Part shown: in pieces, positions 53,350 through 62,072 of the stretch | Position numbering within the stretch: position 1 is the first letter of the stretch | Layout of the letters: each line of letters opens with the position of its first letter | Position numbers and translations under genes: made by a program | The notes under the pieces: model-generated | The model's input: the letters and a program-made list of their open reading frames with translations, nothing else | The model's database searches: none | What the model was told of the DNA's origin: nothing | Assembly (NCBI GenBank): GCA_903910555.1 | Contig: CAIVZZ010000029.1 | Location: forward strand, 1-64,000 | Source of the DNA: an uncultured Gemmatimonadota bacterium | Lineage (GTDB): Bacteria > Gemmatimonadota > Gemmatimonadetes > Gemmatimonadales > Gemmatimonadaceae | DNA: 64,000 bases | Direction of reading: 5' to 3'

Positions 53350-53431
53350 GCGAGAGTGGCGGAACTGGCAGACGCGCAGGACTTAGGATCCTGTGGGGCA
53401 ACCCGTCCGGGTTCGACTCCCGGCTTTCGCA
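53350..53431 (+). tRNA. tRNA-Leu (anticodon TAG)
   Basis: The acceptor stem GCGAGAG pairs with CTTTCGC, followed by discriminator A at 53431. The anticodon stem-loop CAGGA-CTTAGGA-TCCTG carries TAG, reading CTA and related Leu codons. A long variable arm (TGGGGCAACCCGTCC region) and the T-arm CCGGGTTCGACTCCCGG fit class II tRNA-Leu. CCA is not encoded. It ends 18 bases before tig. Confidence 0.97.
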
Positions 53432-53449
53432 CTTAGTTATCTTTAGGAC

Positions 53450-54694
53450 ATGGATATCGAAGTAGTTTCCCGTAAATCCGAAGGCGTCGAGCGGCGCCTC
53501 GGTATCAGCATCTCCGCCTCCCGTGTAGCCGACGCCAAAGAGCGCGCTACAAAGCGTGTCGCCGGTCAGGTTCGCCTGCCTGGCTTCCGCCCCGGTAAGG
53601 CGCCCGCCGCCGTCGTCCGAAAGAAATTCGCCGACGAAATCCAGCAGGAAGCCCTCGAGTCGCTCATGCGCGATGCGTACCAGTCCGTGCTCGAGAGCGA
53701 GAAGCTCGAGCCCGTGACTCAGCCGCACGCGCACGATGTGAAGTTCGAAGAAGGCCAGCCGCTCACGTTTGAGCTTCACTGCGAAGTGAAGCCGGTCATC
53801 GAGCTCGCGCGCCTTTCCGGCTTCACGGTCAAGCGCGCATCAAACGTGGTCTCGGATCAAATGATCACGGACCAGATCGCCGAGCTGCGCGATCAGCGCG
53901 CGACCTGGACTCCGGTCGATGAAAAACCGCGGGAGGCCGACATGGTCACGGTGAGTCTCGCCGTCGCCGATGAAACCGGCGTCGTTCCCGAAGGCAAGGA
54001 ATACCGCATCGTCCTCGGCTCGGGTCAGGCGATTGCCGCGATCGAAGAAGTCATCATGGAGCTCGCACCGGGCGCCAGCATCGAGCGCGCCGTGAAATGG
54101 CCCGATGATTTCCCCGACGCTGAACAGGCCGGCAAGAGCAAGCAGGTGCGCGTCGCGCTGAGCGAAGTGAAGCGGAAGTCGCTTCCGCCGCTCGACGACA
54201 CGCTCGCCCGCGAGCTTGGCGATTTCGATTCGCTCGACGCGCTGAACAAGGCCGTGCGCGAAGATCTTGAGGGACAGGCCGTGCGCGAAGCCGATGCGGC
54301 CGTGCGCACGTCGCTCGTCGATGAAATCATTGCAGCGAATCAGTTCGATGTGCCGCCCACCTGGGTGCGCGACTTGGTGAGCCATTACGCCGAGGCGTAT
54401 CGCATTCCGCCGGAAGAGCAGGAAAAGTTCGCGACGGAATTCCGCACGATGGCGGAGCGTCAGGTGCGTCGCGATCTCATTCTCGAGACGATCGCGCAGC
54501 GCGAGAAGCTCGTTGCCGAAGAGAAGGACGTGGACGCGAAGGTCGCCGAGATGGCGGCCAAGCGCGGAGCAGACGCCGGACAGGTGTATTCGGCACTGCA
54601 GAAGGGCGGCCGGCTCCGTGAGATTGAACGCGGCATCACCGAGGACCGCGTGTTCGAGTTCCTTTTGGCCCAGAATACCGTCGAACAGGCGTAG
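53450..54694 (+). CDS. tig: Trigger factor
   Basis: A 414-residue ribosome-associated chaperone and peptidyl-prolyl isomerase. The ribosome-docking motif is GFRPGKAPAAVVRKKF near residue 44. The PPIase-like domain covers roughly 150-240 and is rather short and divergent. The C-terminal helical arms follow. The ATG is only 18 bases from the upstream tRNA-Leu, with AGGA almost touching the start codon. It is followed by clpP and clpX, the usual order. Confidence 0.95.
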   Translation: MDIEVVSRKSEGVERRLGISISASRVADAKERATKRVAGQVRLPGFRPGKAPAAVVRKKFADEIQQEALESLMRDAYQSVLESEKLEPVTQPHAHDVKFEEGQPLTFELHCEVKPVIELARLSGFTVKRASNVVSDQMITDQIAELRDQRATWTPVDEKPREADMVTVSLAVADETGVVPEGKEYRIVLGSGQAIAAIEEVIMELAPGASIERAVKWPDDFPDAEQAGKSKQVRVALSEVKRKSLPPLDDTLARELGDFDSLDALNKAVREDLEGQAVREADAAVRTSLVDEIIAANQFDVPPTWVRDLVSHYAEAYRIPPEEQEKFATEFRTMAERQVRRDLILETIAQREKLVAEEKDVDAKVAEMAAKRGADAGQVYSALQKGGRLREIERGITEDRVFEFLLAQNTVEQA

Positions 54695-54727
54695 CAGAAG
54701 ACTCCACGTTCTCAGAGAAAAAACACT

Positions 54728-55354
54728 ATGACGATCATTCCGAATCCGTACGTCATCGAGCGCTCAAGCCGCGGCGAGCGCAGCTATGACGTCTATTCGC
54801 GGCTCCTGATGGACCGCATCATTTTCCTCGGCACGCAGATCAACGACGACGTCGCGAACATGATCATCGCGCAAATGTTGTTTTTGGATGCGGACAACCC
54901 GGGGCGCGACATCTATCTGTATCTCAACTCGCCGGGCGGCAACGTCTCGAGCGGCATGGCGATTTACGATACGATGCAGTTCCTGCGCTCGCCGGTGAAC
55001 ACGATTTGCATGGGAATGGCGGCGTCGATGGGTTCGTTCCTGCTGGCCGCGGGCCACGCTGGCAGGCGTTCAGCGCTGCCGCACGCGCGCATCATGATCC
55101 ACCAGCCTTCGGGCGGCGCGCAGGGCACGGCGGCGGACATCGAGATCCAGGCGAAAGAGATTCTTTATCTCCGTGCGCAGATGAACGGGCTGTACGCAAA
55201 GCACACCGGCCGGCCGCTTGAGCAGATCGAGCGCGACATGGAGCGCGACTTCTTCATGTCCGCCGAAGAGGCTGTGAAATACGGCATTATCGACAGCGTG
55301 ATCACCCAGCCGGTGAACGAGCCGTCGAAGTCGGCGCTGACCGCTACCAAGTAG
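54728..55354 (+). CDS. clpP: ATP-dependent Clp protease proteolytic subunit
   Basis: A 208-residue ClpP forming the barrel-shaped peptidase used by ClpX. The triad is Ser100 ([14 protein letters not shown]), His125 in [11 protein letters not shown], and Asp174 near the family [11 protein letters not shown] motif. [19 protein letters not shown] is also diagnostic. It lies 33 bases after tig. Confidence 0.97.
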   Translation: MTIIPNPYVIERSSRGERSYDVYSRLLMDRIIFLGTQINDDVANMIIAQMLFLDADNPGRDIYLYLNSPGGNVSSGMAIYDTMQFLRSPVNTICMGMAASMGSFLLAAGHAGRRSALPHARIMIHQPSGGAQGTAADIEIQAKEILYLRAQMNGLYAKHTGRPLEQIERDMERDFFMSAEEAVKYGIIDSVITQPVNEPSKSALTATK

Positions 55355-55367
55355 GGCAGTAACTGCG

Positions 55368-55394
55368 GCACCGGGCCGGAGATCGACCCGGTGC
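55368..55394 (+). terminator. Hairpin between clpP and clpX
   Basis: GCACCGGG and CCCGGTGC (55368-55375 and 55387-55394) form an 8-bp stem 13 bases past the clpP stop, without a T-run. Downstream, TGTACCC is repeated at 55449 and 55459, ten bases apart. The 166-bp gap could hold a separate clpX promoter. Confidence 0.35.
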
Positions 55395-55520
55395 TTGCAG
55401 GGTACTATCAATTGTTACAGATATGTGTGTGGTGCGTCGAAACTGAGATGTACCCGTTTGTACCCAGTCCGATCGAGACGCACGAGTAATCCCCAGTTTT
55501 TCGAGGTCTGTTAGCGATCC

Positions 55521-56786
55521 ATGACGTCCATGTCCCACGATCGGCACCTGCGCTGTTCTTTTTGCGGAAAGTCCAAGGATTCGGTGAGGAAGTTCATCTC
55601 CGGCCCTTCGGTCTACATCTGCAACGAGTGCATCGCGCTGTGCAACGAGATCCTGGCCGAGGACGAGGAGCGCGAGGTCGCTGAAGCGGTCACCTCGGTC
55701 CCTGCCCCACAAGAAATCAAGGATGTCCTCGATCAGTACGTGATCGGCCAGGAGAACGCGAAGAAGGCGCTCGCCGTGGCCGTCTACAACCACTACAAGC
55801 GCATCAACTCGAGTGCCTCGCGTCGTGAAAACGATGTGGAGCTCGATAAGTCGAATATCCTCCTGCTAGGACCAACAGGAGTCGGCAAAACGCTGCTCGC
55901 GCAGACGCTCGCGCGCATGCTCGATGTGCCGTTCACGATCGCTGATGCGACGACGCTCACCGAAGCCGGGTATGTTGGCGAGGATGTCGAGAACATTCTC
56001 GTCCGCTTGCTGCAGGCCGGTGATTTCAACGTGGCCGAGTGCGAGCGCGGCATCGTTTATATCGATGAAATCGACAAGATCGCGCGCAAGTCGGAGAACC
56101 CGAGCATCACGCGCGACGTCAGCGGCGAAGGCGTACAGCAGGCACTGCTGAAGATTCTGGAAGGCACGGTTGCGAGCGTTCCCCCGCAGGGTGGCCGCAA
56201 GCATCCGCAGCAGGAATACATCCAGATCAACACGAAAGACATTCTGTTCATTTGCGGCGGTGCGTTTGACGGGCTCGAGAAGATCATCGAGGCACGTTTG
56301 GGCCGCCGCCAGATCGGATTCAATCCATCGGACGAAGCGAAGAAGGGCGGGCTCAAGGCGGCAACAAATGTGTTCGGCGACGTGGAGCCGGAGGATTTGC
56401 TGCGCTTCGGGCTCATTCCGGAGCTCGTAGGCCGGTTGCCGGTGACGGTGCCGCTCGAGTCGCTCGACGAAGAAGCGCTGGTGCGGATCCTGAAGGAGCC
56501 GAAGAATGCGCTCGTCAAGCAGTATGCGAAGCTGTTCGAGCTTGAGGATGTTCAGATCACGTTCGAAGAGTCGGCGCTGAAGGCGATATCGAAGAAGGCG
56601 ATCGAGCGCGGGACGGGAGCGCGCGGGCTGCGGGCGATCCTTGAGGAGATCCTGCTGGATACGATGTTCGATTTGCCGGGACGGGACGATGTTATTGAGG
56701 TGAGGGTTACGGAGTCGAGCGTTACTAATAAGACGCCGCCGTTGCTGGAGCTTTCTGGGGGGAAGAGGCAGAAGAAAGAGGCTTAA
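55521..56786 (+). CDS. clpX: ATP-dependent unfoldase ClpX
   Basis: A 421-residue ClpX that recognises, unfolds and feeds substrates to ClpP. The N-terminal zinc finger uses Cys12, Cys15, Cys34 and Cys37 (CSFCGKS and [10 protein letters not shown]). Walker A is GPTGVGKT (117-124), Walker [11 protein letters not shown], and the pore loop [10 protein letters not shown]. The C-terminal sensor-2 region has [20 protein letters not shown]. Confidence 0.98.
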   Translation: MTSMSHDRHLRCSFCGKSKDSVRKFISGPSVYICNECIALCNEILAEDEEREVAEAVTSVPAPQEIKDVLDQYVIGQENAKKALAVAVYNHYKRINSSASRRENDVELDKSNILLLGPTGVGKTLLAQTLARMLDVPFTIADATTLTEAGYVGEDVENILVRLLQAGDFNVAECERGIVYIDEIDKIARKSENPSITRDVSGEGVQQALLKILEGTVASVPPQGGRKHPQQEYIQINTKDILFICGGAFDGLEKIIEARLGRRQIGFNPSDEAKKGGLKAATNVFGDVEPEDLLRFGLIPELVGRLPVTVPLESLDEEALVRILKEPKNALVKQYAKLFELEDVQITFEESALKAISKKAIERGTGARGLRAILEEILLDTMFDLPGRDDVIEVRVTESSVTNKTPPLLELSGGKRQKKEA

Positions 56787-56888
56787 CTACATCGACGTCA
56801 GACGTTAGCTGTCAGCTGCTAGCGGTCAGACAACGGCTACATGACAGATTTGCGGCGGGCCCATGGGGTCCGCCGTTATCTTTTAAGC

Positions 56889-57533
56889 GTGAATTCCCCA
56901 GCCGACTCCGCAGGCAAGAAAGATCCGCTAGTCATTCGTGACCTCGAATTCCTCGGGGGGATGGCTACGGCTGATGGATGGCGGCCGGAAGCCTCGTTGC
57001 CGGAGATTGCGTTTGCGGGGCGGTCGAACGTTGGGAAGTCTTCCCTGCTCAACCGCCTCGTGCGCCGCAAAGCATTTGCGCGCGTCAGCAATACGCCGGG
57101 GCGGACGCGGGAGCTGAACTTTTTTCTCGTCAACAAAGTATTTGTGCTCGTGGATTTGCCGGGCTACGGATATGCGAAGATTTCCAAGACGCGGCGGGCC
57201 GAGTGGCGGCCGTTGATTGAGGGATATTTGAAAGGCTCGCCGGCGCTGCGTGGAATTGTGCAGTTGCTCGATGTGCGGCATGCGCCGACGGACGAAGACC
57301 GGCAGCTCTTTGATATGCTCGCGGAGATTGGAGTGCCGGCGATCATTGCGGTCACGAAAATCGACAAGCTCACCAAACCCAAAGTGCAGGAACGCATTCA
57401 CGCGCTTGCGGTCGAGCTCGAGCTCGACGAGGATCAGATGATCCCGTTCAGTGCCGTGACGGGCGAGGGGCGCGATGAACTCGCCGAGGCGCTGGTATCA
57501 TTGCTGGAGCAGCCAGACTGGAGGACGGCGTGA
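56889..57533 (+). CDS. engB: Ribosome-biogenesis GTPase EngB (YsxC/YihA)
   Basis: A 214-residue GTPase needed for large-subunit assembly. G1 is FAGRSNVGKSSLLNRL, the switch region SNTPGRTRELNFF, G3 DLPGYGYAK, and G4 AVTKIDKL. The GTG at 56889 gives a family-typical length. An in-frame ATG at 56841 would add 16 residues (TDLRRAHGVRRYLLS); neither has a ribosome site. A TATCTT stands 8 bases before the GTG. The stop overlaps the next gene by 4 bases. Confidence 0.93.
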   Translation: MNSPADSAGKKDPLVIRDLEFLGGMATADGWRPEASLPEIAFAGRSNVGKSSLLNRLVRRKAFARVSNTPGRTRELNFFLVNKVFVLVDLPGYGYAKISKTRRAEWRPLIEGYLKGSPALRGIVQLLDVRHAPTDEDRQLFDMLAEIGVPAIIAVTKIDKLTKPKVQERIHALAVELELDEDQMIPFSAVTGEGRDELAEALVSLLEQPDWRTA

Positions 57534-58180
57534 GCGCTTTACGTCCCGCAATCGCGATTTTCTTGCTGCCGCTCGGGCTGTTCGCCCAGGCCGGAAAGGT
57601 GACCGCTCCGCCGCCAGCCGACACCACGAAGCGCATTGTCGAGCGCGAGGGGATCCCACCGGCGGGGTTCGGCACGCTCCGTCAGGATCAGATCGCAATC
57701 CGTGTCCAGACGAACGGGCTGACCATCAGCGCGATCCCGCTCGAAGAGAGCATCATTCGCACGCTCGCGCCGGATTCATACCGCACGCTGCACAATATTC
57801 GCGAGAGCAAAAAGGCCGCGCTCGAGGCGCTGCGCGCGCGCAGCGGGATGACGAACGTCGAGGCGTGGTATGTCTGGTTCTCCAACGTCCAGCAGGGCGA
57901 CGCACGCTTCGATGCGTTCGATTTCATCATCCGCAGCGTTGGACAAGATTTCCGTCCGATCGATGCGCTCGCACTCACACCCGGGTTCGGTGACGGTCGC
58001 GTTGCGCAGCGCGCTCAGCAGGCTGCGGTCTACGCGTTCGATCCTCAGATAGATCTCAACCAGCCGCTCACTGTCACAGCGCTCGGTCAGCAGACCACGG
58101 TGTGGGGCGATACGATGCTTCCACTCATCGAGCGCGAGCGCTCGCTGATCTGGTCGCGCTCGGCGGCAGGCAAGCCGTAA
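57530..58180 (+). CDS. Secreted protein of unknown function
   Basis: A 216-residue protein starting with GTG in a 4-base overlap with engB. It has a signal peptide (ALRPAIAIFLLPLGLFAQAG, cleaved near residue 20). The mature part has one recognisable pattern, an Asp/Phe-rich YVWFSNVQQGDARFDAFDF followed by PIDALALTPGFGDGRV. No Cys and no enzymatic motif were found. No family was recognised. Confidence 0.75.
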   Translation: MSALRPAIAIFLLPLGLFAQAGKVTAPPPADTTKRIVEREGIPPAGFGTLRQDQIAIRVQTNGLTISAIPLEESIIRTLAPDSYRTLHNIRESKKAALEALRARSGMTNVEAWYVWFSNVQQGDARFDAFDFIIRSVGQDFRPIDALALTPGFGDGRVAQRAQQAAVYAFDPQIDLNQPLTVTALGQQTTVWGDTMLPLIERERSLIWSRSAAGKP

Positions 58181-58211
58181 CAGCAGAGTCCTTCCACAGG
58201 ATCCGATTCCC

Positions 58212-59054
58212 ATGGTACACAGACCGCTGCGCCACTCACTCCGTCCGCTCCCCGCGCTGCACGACGACTGGCTGGAGCGCATCAGCGGGACACTGAAAGA
58301 CCCGACGCTCGACCGCTCGCATTTCTGCCGCGAGATTCTCTGCGAGATCGCATATCCCGAATACGTCGTGAACTACGACACGGCCCTCGTCGATCCCAAA
58401 ATTCCACTCGGCACACGGCTGGCGCTCTCGACGCTCGACCCGCGCCACGTCACGCTCGAGCCGGAGTACTACGCCGACTGCGATGACGAGAAGTTCCAGC
58501 GCGTGAAGCCGCTGCTTTGGCTCTGGTATTCGTTTGATCGCCTGCCCGTGGGCGGACAGAACGTCGAGCTCGGAGTGCGATTCAGGCGCCTGCTCGCGCC
58601 GCACATTTTCAAGAGTGTCGGCGAGCGATTCAAGGCGTTTCAGCATGTGGAGTTTTCGTACGGCTATAATATCGAATGCGGCGACGACGTCGTCGTGCAT
58701 CGTCATGTGCTCCTCGACGACCGCGGCGGGATCAAGATCGGCAACAAGGTTTCGATCAGCGACTACGCAAATATTTACAGCCACACGCACAGCATCGTCG
58801 ATCAGAAAGATGTGACGAACGCGACGACGGTTTTAGAGGATGGCGTGCGGATTACGTATCACGCGACGGTATTTGCCGGCGTGAAGGTCGGGCTAGATTC
58901 GATGGTGGGGGCGATGGCGGTCGCGACCAAAGATGTCCGGCCGCATCATGTGAATGTGGGGATCCCGGCGAAGTCGGTGCGGGTTAAGCCCAATGCGCCG
59001 AACACGACGCCGGATCGGTTGCATACTTCGCATGAGAGGGAGCATAAGAGTTGA
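58212..59054 (+). CDS. Hexapeptide-repeat O-acyltransferase
   Basis: A 280-residue protein. An N-terminal helical region (about 1-130) precedes a left-handed beta-helix made of hexapeptide repeats (about 140-250, for example NIECGDDVVVHRHVLLDDRG and VGLDSMVGAMAVATKDVRPH). IYSHTHSI holds the His expected for acetyl-transfer in maltose/galactoside acetyltransferase relatives. The acceptor is unknown; envelope sugar modification is plausible. Confidence 0.8.
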   Translation: MVHRPLRHSLRPLPALHDDWLERISGTLKDPTLDRSHFCREILCEIAYPEYVVNYDTALVDPKIPLGTRLALSTLDPRHVTLEPEYYADCDDEKFQRVKPLLWLWYSFDRLPVGGQNVELGVRFRRLLAPHIFKSVGERFKAFQHVEFSYGYNIECGDDVVVHRHVLLDDRGGIKIGNKVSISDYANIYSHTHSIVDQKDVTNATTVLEDGVRITYHATVFAGVKVGLDSMVGAMAVATKDVRPHHVNVGIPAKSVRVKPNAPNTTPDRLHTSHEREHKS

Positions 59055-59058
59055 ACTG

Positions 59059-59205
59059 CGAGTGAACTGTTAACGACTAACTGTTGGTCGGTTAACCAAG
59101 GTAAGAAAATCAGTCCTGGCTGCGACCCGCTTCGACGCGGCTCGATGCCAGGACTGATTTTTTAACAGAACACCGACCAACAGTTAGTTGTTAACAGTTC
59201 ACTCG
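59059..59205. repeat. Intergenic inverted-repeat element, copy B, with nested hairpin
   Basis: Arms at 59059-59092 and 59172-59205 match at 33 of 34 positions and are the same sequence as copy A at 8856 except at position 17. The core is different from copy A and contains its own perfect 15-bp stem: AAAATCAGTCCTGGC (59106-59120) with GCCAGGACTGATTTT (59147-59161). It lies between convergent acyltransferase and Nudix genes, and its right arm end overlaps the Nudix stop at 59199. Confidence 0.88.
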
Positions 59206-59663
59206 TTTTTGACTCGAAGAACGTCCTCAACGACGCCCGCGTCGCCAGACTTAAGCAGCTGCCGCATCTGCCGCAGCGAGTCCGCATCCCGCGGCCACGT
59301 GAGCCGTTTCACCGCCGCCGCGAACGAAAGCCACTCGTACCTGTCGTGCTCAGCGCCGAGCGTCACGCGATCTGAATCCACGATCGCGGCGAACACGAGT
59401 GCCACCTGCACCGCATCTGCCTTGATCAGATAAAACGGATTCACCGTGATGCTGTAGAGCTTTTCGGTCTTCAGCCCGGATTCTTCCCACAGCTCGCGCC
59501 GCGCCGCCGCAGCCGGCAGCTCACCCGGCTCGATATGCCCATGAACGAATTCCCAGCTGCCGGGGCTGCGCCCTGTCGCGCGGCGCAAAACGAGAACCTT
59601 CCACGCACGACCGACGATCCGAATAACTCCCACGTCGACAACGCCGACGTGGACGGTCGTCAC
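59199..59663 (-). CDS. Nudix hydrolase
   Basis: A 154-residue pyrophosphohydrolase. The Nudix box is complete: GHIEPGELPAAAARRELWEE followed by SGL fits GX5EX7REUXEEXGU. It cleaves a nucleoside-diphosphate-linked substrate that cannot be predicted. Its start overlaps the end of the GspE-like ATPase gene by 4 bases. Its last codons lie inside the right arm of repeat copy B. Confidence 0.92.
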   Translation of the reverse strand: MTTVHVGVVDVGVIRIVGRAWKVLVLRRATGRSPGSWEFVHGHIEPGELPAAAARRELWEESGLKTEKLYSITVNPFYLIKADAVQVALVFAAIVDSDRVTLGAEHDRYEWLSFAAAVKRLTWPRDADSLRQMRQLLKSGDAGVVEDVLRVKNE

Positions 59664-61978
59664 TCTTTCGCGCGGGTCAGGAGTGCATGCAGGCGCGCGG
59701 AGAGCGCGCGGGGACGGAACGGCTTGGTGAGATAGTCGCTCGCGCGGTATTCGAACACACGGACTTCACTGTCTTCATCGCCCTTCGCGGTGAGCACGAT
59801 CACCGGCAGATCGGCCGTCGCAGGGCGCGCGCGAAGATGGCTCAGCACGCCGTAGCCATCGAGGCGCGGCAGGTTGAGATCGAGCACGACGATATCCGGG
59901 TTCGCGCGGTCGATTTCATCGAGCGCCTTCACGCCGTCTGCCGCTTCGAACACGGTGAAGCCCTCGCGCTCCAGCAAATCCTTCAGCACTCGGCGCAGGG
60001 CGTCTTCGTCTTCAACGAGCAGCACTTTCCGCGACTGTCCGTTCGCATTGACATTTTGTTCGTCGACGAGCTGGAACGACTCGCCCGTAAATACCGACGG
60101 CGCCTTGGAGTGCAGTGTCTGCACGCGCCCCTTTTCCGGCGGCGGCAGAATATCGGCCTCGATCGTCGCCGTCGAGCGCGGCGTACGCGGCGCGTTGCCG
60201 TTCGCGGGCGGAGCTTCGACCGCCGAACTCGACCGCGTTGACTGCGTCAGGCGCGGCACCTGCGGCGGCCCTTGCGGTGACGGCTGCTCGATCGGGGCTT
60301 CGATGACGCGCAACAGTTCTTCGATGCTCGTAATGCCGTTCCGGATGTGCTGCACGCCGGACTCCCACAGTCCGCGCATGCCGGCCTCGCGTGCACCGTC
60401 CGCAATCCGCTCCGACGATTCGTTCGCCGCAATGCGGCGCTCGATCTCCGGACTCGAGATCAGCACTTCCATCACAGCGAGACGCCCGCGGAATCCCGTG
60501 TTTGAACACTCCGCGCACCCCACCGGACGGTAGATCGTCGAGCCGTCGGGGAACCACTGTTTCAGTCTGTCCGGCGTTCCCTCAACCGAAAGCTCGCGGC
60601 AATGCGGGCAGAGGCGGCGCAGCAGCCGCTGTGCAACGACACCCTTGATGGCCGCGGCGATCTTGTAGCTCTCGATGCCGATGTCCATGAGGCGCGTCAC
60701 CGAGCTCGCCGCGTCGATCGTGTGCAGCGTCGTGAGCACCATGTGGCCTGTGAGCGATGCCTGCACGGCGATCATTGCCGTTTCTTTGTCGCGCACTTCG
60801 CCGACGAGAATCACGTCCGGGTCCTGACGCAGGATAGAGCGCAGCGCCGCCGGGAAGGTGAGCCCGGCCTTTTCATTCACCTGCACCTGGACGATTCCCT
60901 GCAGACGATATTCGACCGGGTCTTCAACCGTGACGATGTTCACTCCGCGTGCCTGAATCGCGCGGAGCATCGAATAGAGCGTGGTCGTTTTTCCGGAGCC
61001 TGTCGGACCGGTGACGAGAATGATTCCTTCGCGCGAGCCGAGCAGCGTGTGGATGCGCTCGAGCTCGTCGGGATTCATGCCGAGCCCGTCGAGCGAGAGC
61101 ACCGTCGCGCGCTGGTCCAGAATACGAATAACGACTTTCTCACCCTGCGACGCCGGCAGCGTCGAGACGCGCAGGTCGACACGGTTGCCGCTGACCGCGA
61201 CGCGTGCGCGGCCGTCCTGCGGACGCAGACGATCGGCGATGTCCAGCTGCGCCATGATCTTCACGCGCGACACGAGCGGAATACCCGCGGCCTTCGGCAG
61301 CACCATCACCTGGCGGAGCACACCGTCGATACGATAGCGGACCGCTACACCGCCCTCCTCGGGCTCGAGGTGGATGTCCGACGCGCGCGACTGAATTCCC
61401 TCTGCAACGATGCGATCGACCAGCTGAATGACCGGCCGTTCCGTCGCTCTGTTTTGTCCAAGCTCCAGTTCGGCTTCGTCAACCGACTCCGAGATCGACT
61501 CGATGTCGTAGTTCCCGGTGACGCCCTCGAGGATTTTCTCGATGACATTTTCAGGGCGGTACACTTCGTCGAGGCGCTCGAGAATCTTCGTCGGCGACGC
61601 GAGCGACATGCGCACCGTGCGGCCGAGCGCGAACGCGAGCGTGCGCTCGCAGTCGAGATCGTGCGGATCGGCGGTGGCGATGTCGAGGATCGAATCCGAG
61701 ATCTGCAGCGGGAGCACGCCATATTTGCGCACGAGCTGCTCGGGGACGAGCTCCTTGGCCTGCTGCGAAACGAGCGACAGGTTGGCGACTTTCATCCGGA
61801 AGCGCTTCGCCAGCGCCGACAGAATCAAATCGTCAGTGGTCCATCCGCGACGGGTGGCGGCCTCCCAGTAACTATCCTCACGGGCAGCCTTCAATTGACC
61901 AAACTGGTCGGGGGTAATGAGCCCCTCGAGCGTAGTCAGTACCCACTCGTCACGAGCCTGTCGTGCCGAAGTCCCCAT
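59660..61978 (-). CDS. GspE/PilB-type secretion ATPase with C-terminal receiver domain
   Basis: A 772-residue fusion. The N-terminal MshEN-like domain (about 1-160) precedes the ATPase with Walker A TGPTGSGKTTTLYSML, Asp box TVEDPVEYR, Walker B QDPDVILVGEVRDKETA and HMVLTTLHT. A four-Cys zinc site follows (LCPHC and CAEC). A disordered Pro/Ser linker (about 570-645) joins a complete response-regulator receiver at 651-772, with VEDED, phospho-acceptor Asp700 (IVVLDLNLP), Thr730 and Lys in YLTKPFRP. It powers a type II secretion or type IV pilus system, apparently with phosphorylation input. Confidence 0.9.
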   Translation of the reverse strand: MGTSARQARDEWVLTTLEGLITPDQFGQLKAAREDSYWEAATRRGWTTDDLILSALAKRFRMKVANLSLVSQQAKELVPEQLVRKYGVLPLQISDSILDIATADPHDLDCERTLAFALGRTVRMSLASPTKILERLDEVYRPENVIEKILEGVTGNYDIESISESVDEAELELGQNRATERPVIQLVDRIVAEGIQSRASDIHLEPEEGGVAVRYRIDGVLRQVMVLPKAAGIPLVSRVKIMAQLDIADRLRPQDGRARVAVSGNRVDLRVSTLPASQGEKVVIRILDQRATVLSLDGLGMNPDELERIHTLLGSREGIILVTGPTGSGKTTTLYSMLRAIQARGVNIVTVEDPVEYRLQGIVQVQVNEKAGLTFPAALRSILRQDPDVILVGEVRDKETAMIAVQASLTGHMVLTTLHTIDAASSVTRLMDIGIESYKIAAAIKGVVAQRLLRRLCPHCRELSVEGTPDRLKQWFPDGSTIYRPVGCAECSNTGFRGRLAVMEVLISSPEIERRIAANESSERIADGAREAGMRGLWESGVQHIRNGITSIEELLRVIEAPIEQPSPQGPPQVPRLTQSTRSSSAVEAPPANGNAPRTPRSTATIEADILPPPEKGRVQTLHSKAPSVFTGESFQLVDEQNVNANGQSRKVLLVEDEDALRRVLKDLLEREGFTVFEAADGVKALDEIDRANPDIVVLDLNLPRLDGYGVLSHLRARPATADLPVIVLTAKGDEDSEVRVFEYRASDYLTKPFRPRALSARLHALLTRAKE

Positions 61979-62072
61979 TTACTCCCTCAGCGGGTTATGT
62001 CGCGTGCTGCCCTTGCTTTAGCCAGTTAATACTAACGCGCGTCGATAGGGCCGCCAGCGATTGCTTTTCGGC

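Noticed and set aside
60602-62029. Open frame of 475 codons on the plus strand
   Set aside because: It is antisense to the GspE-REC gene, whose motifs are complete; the composition is that of a shadow frame.
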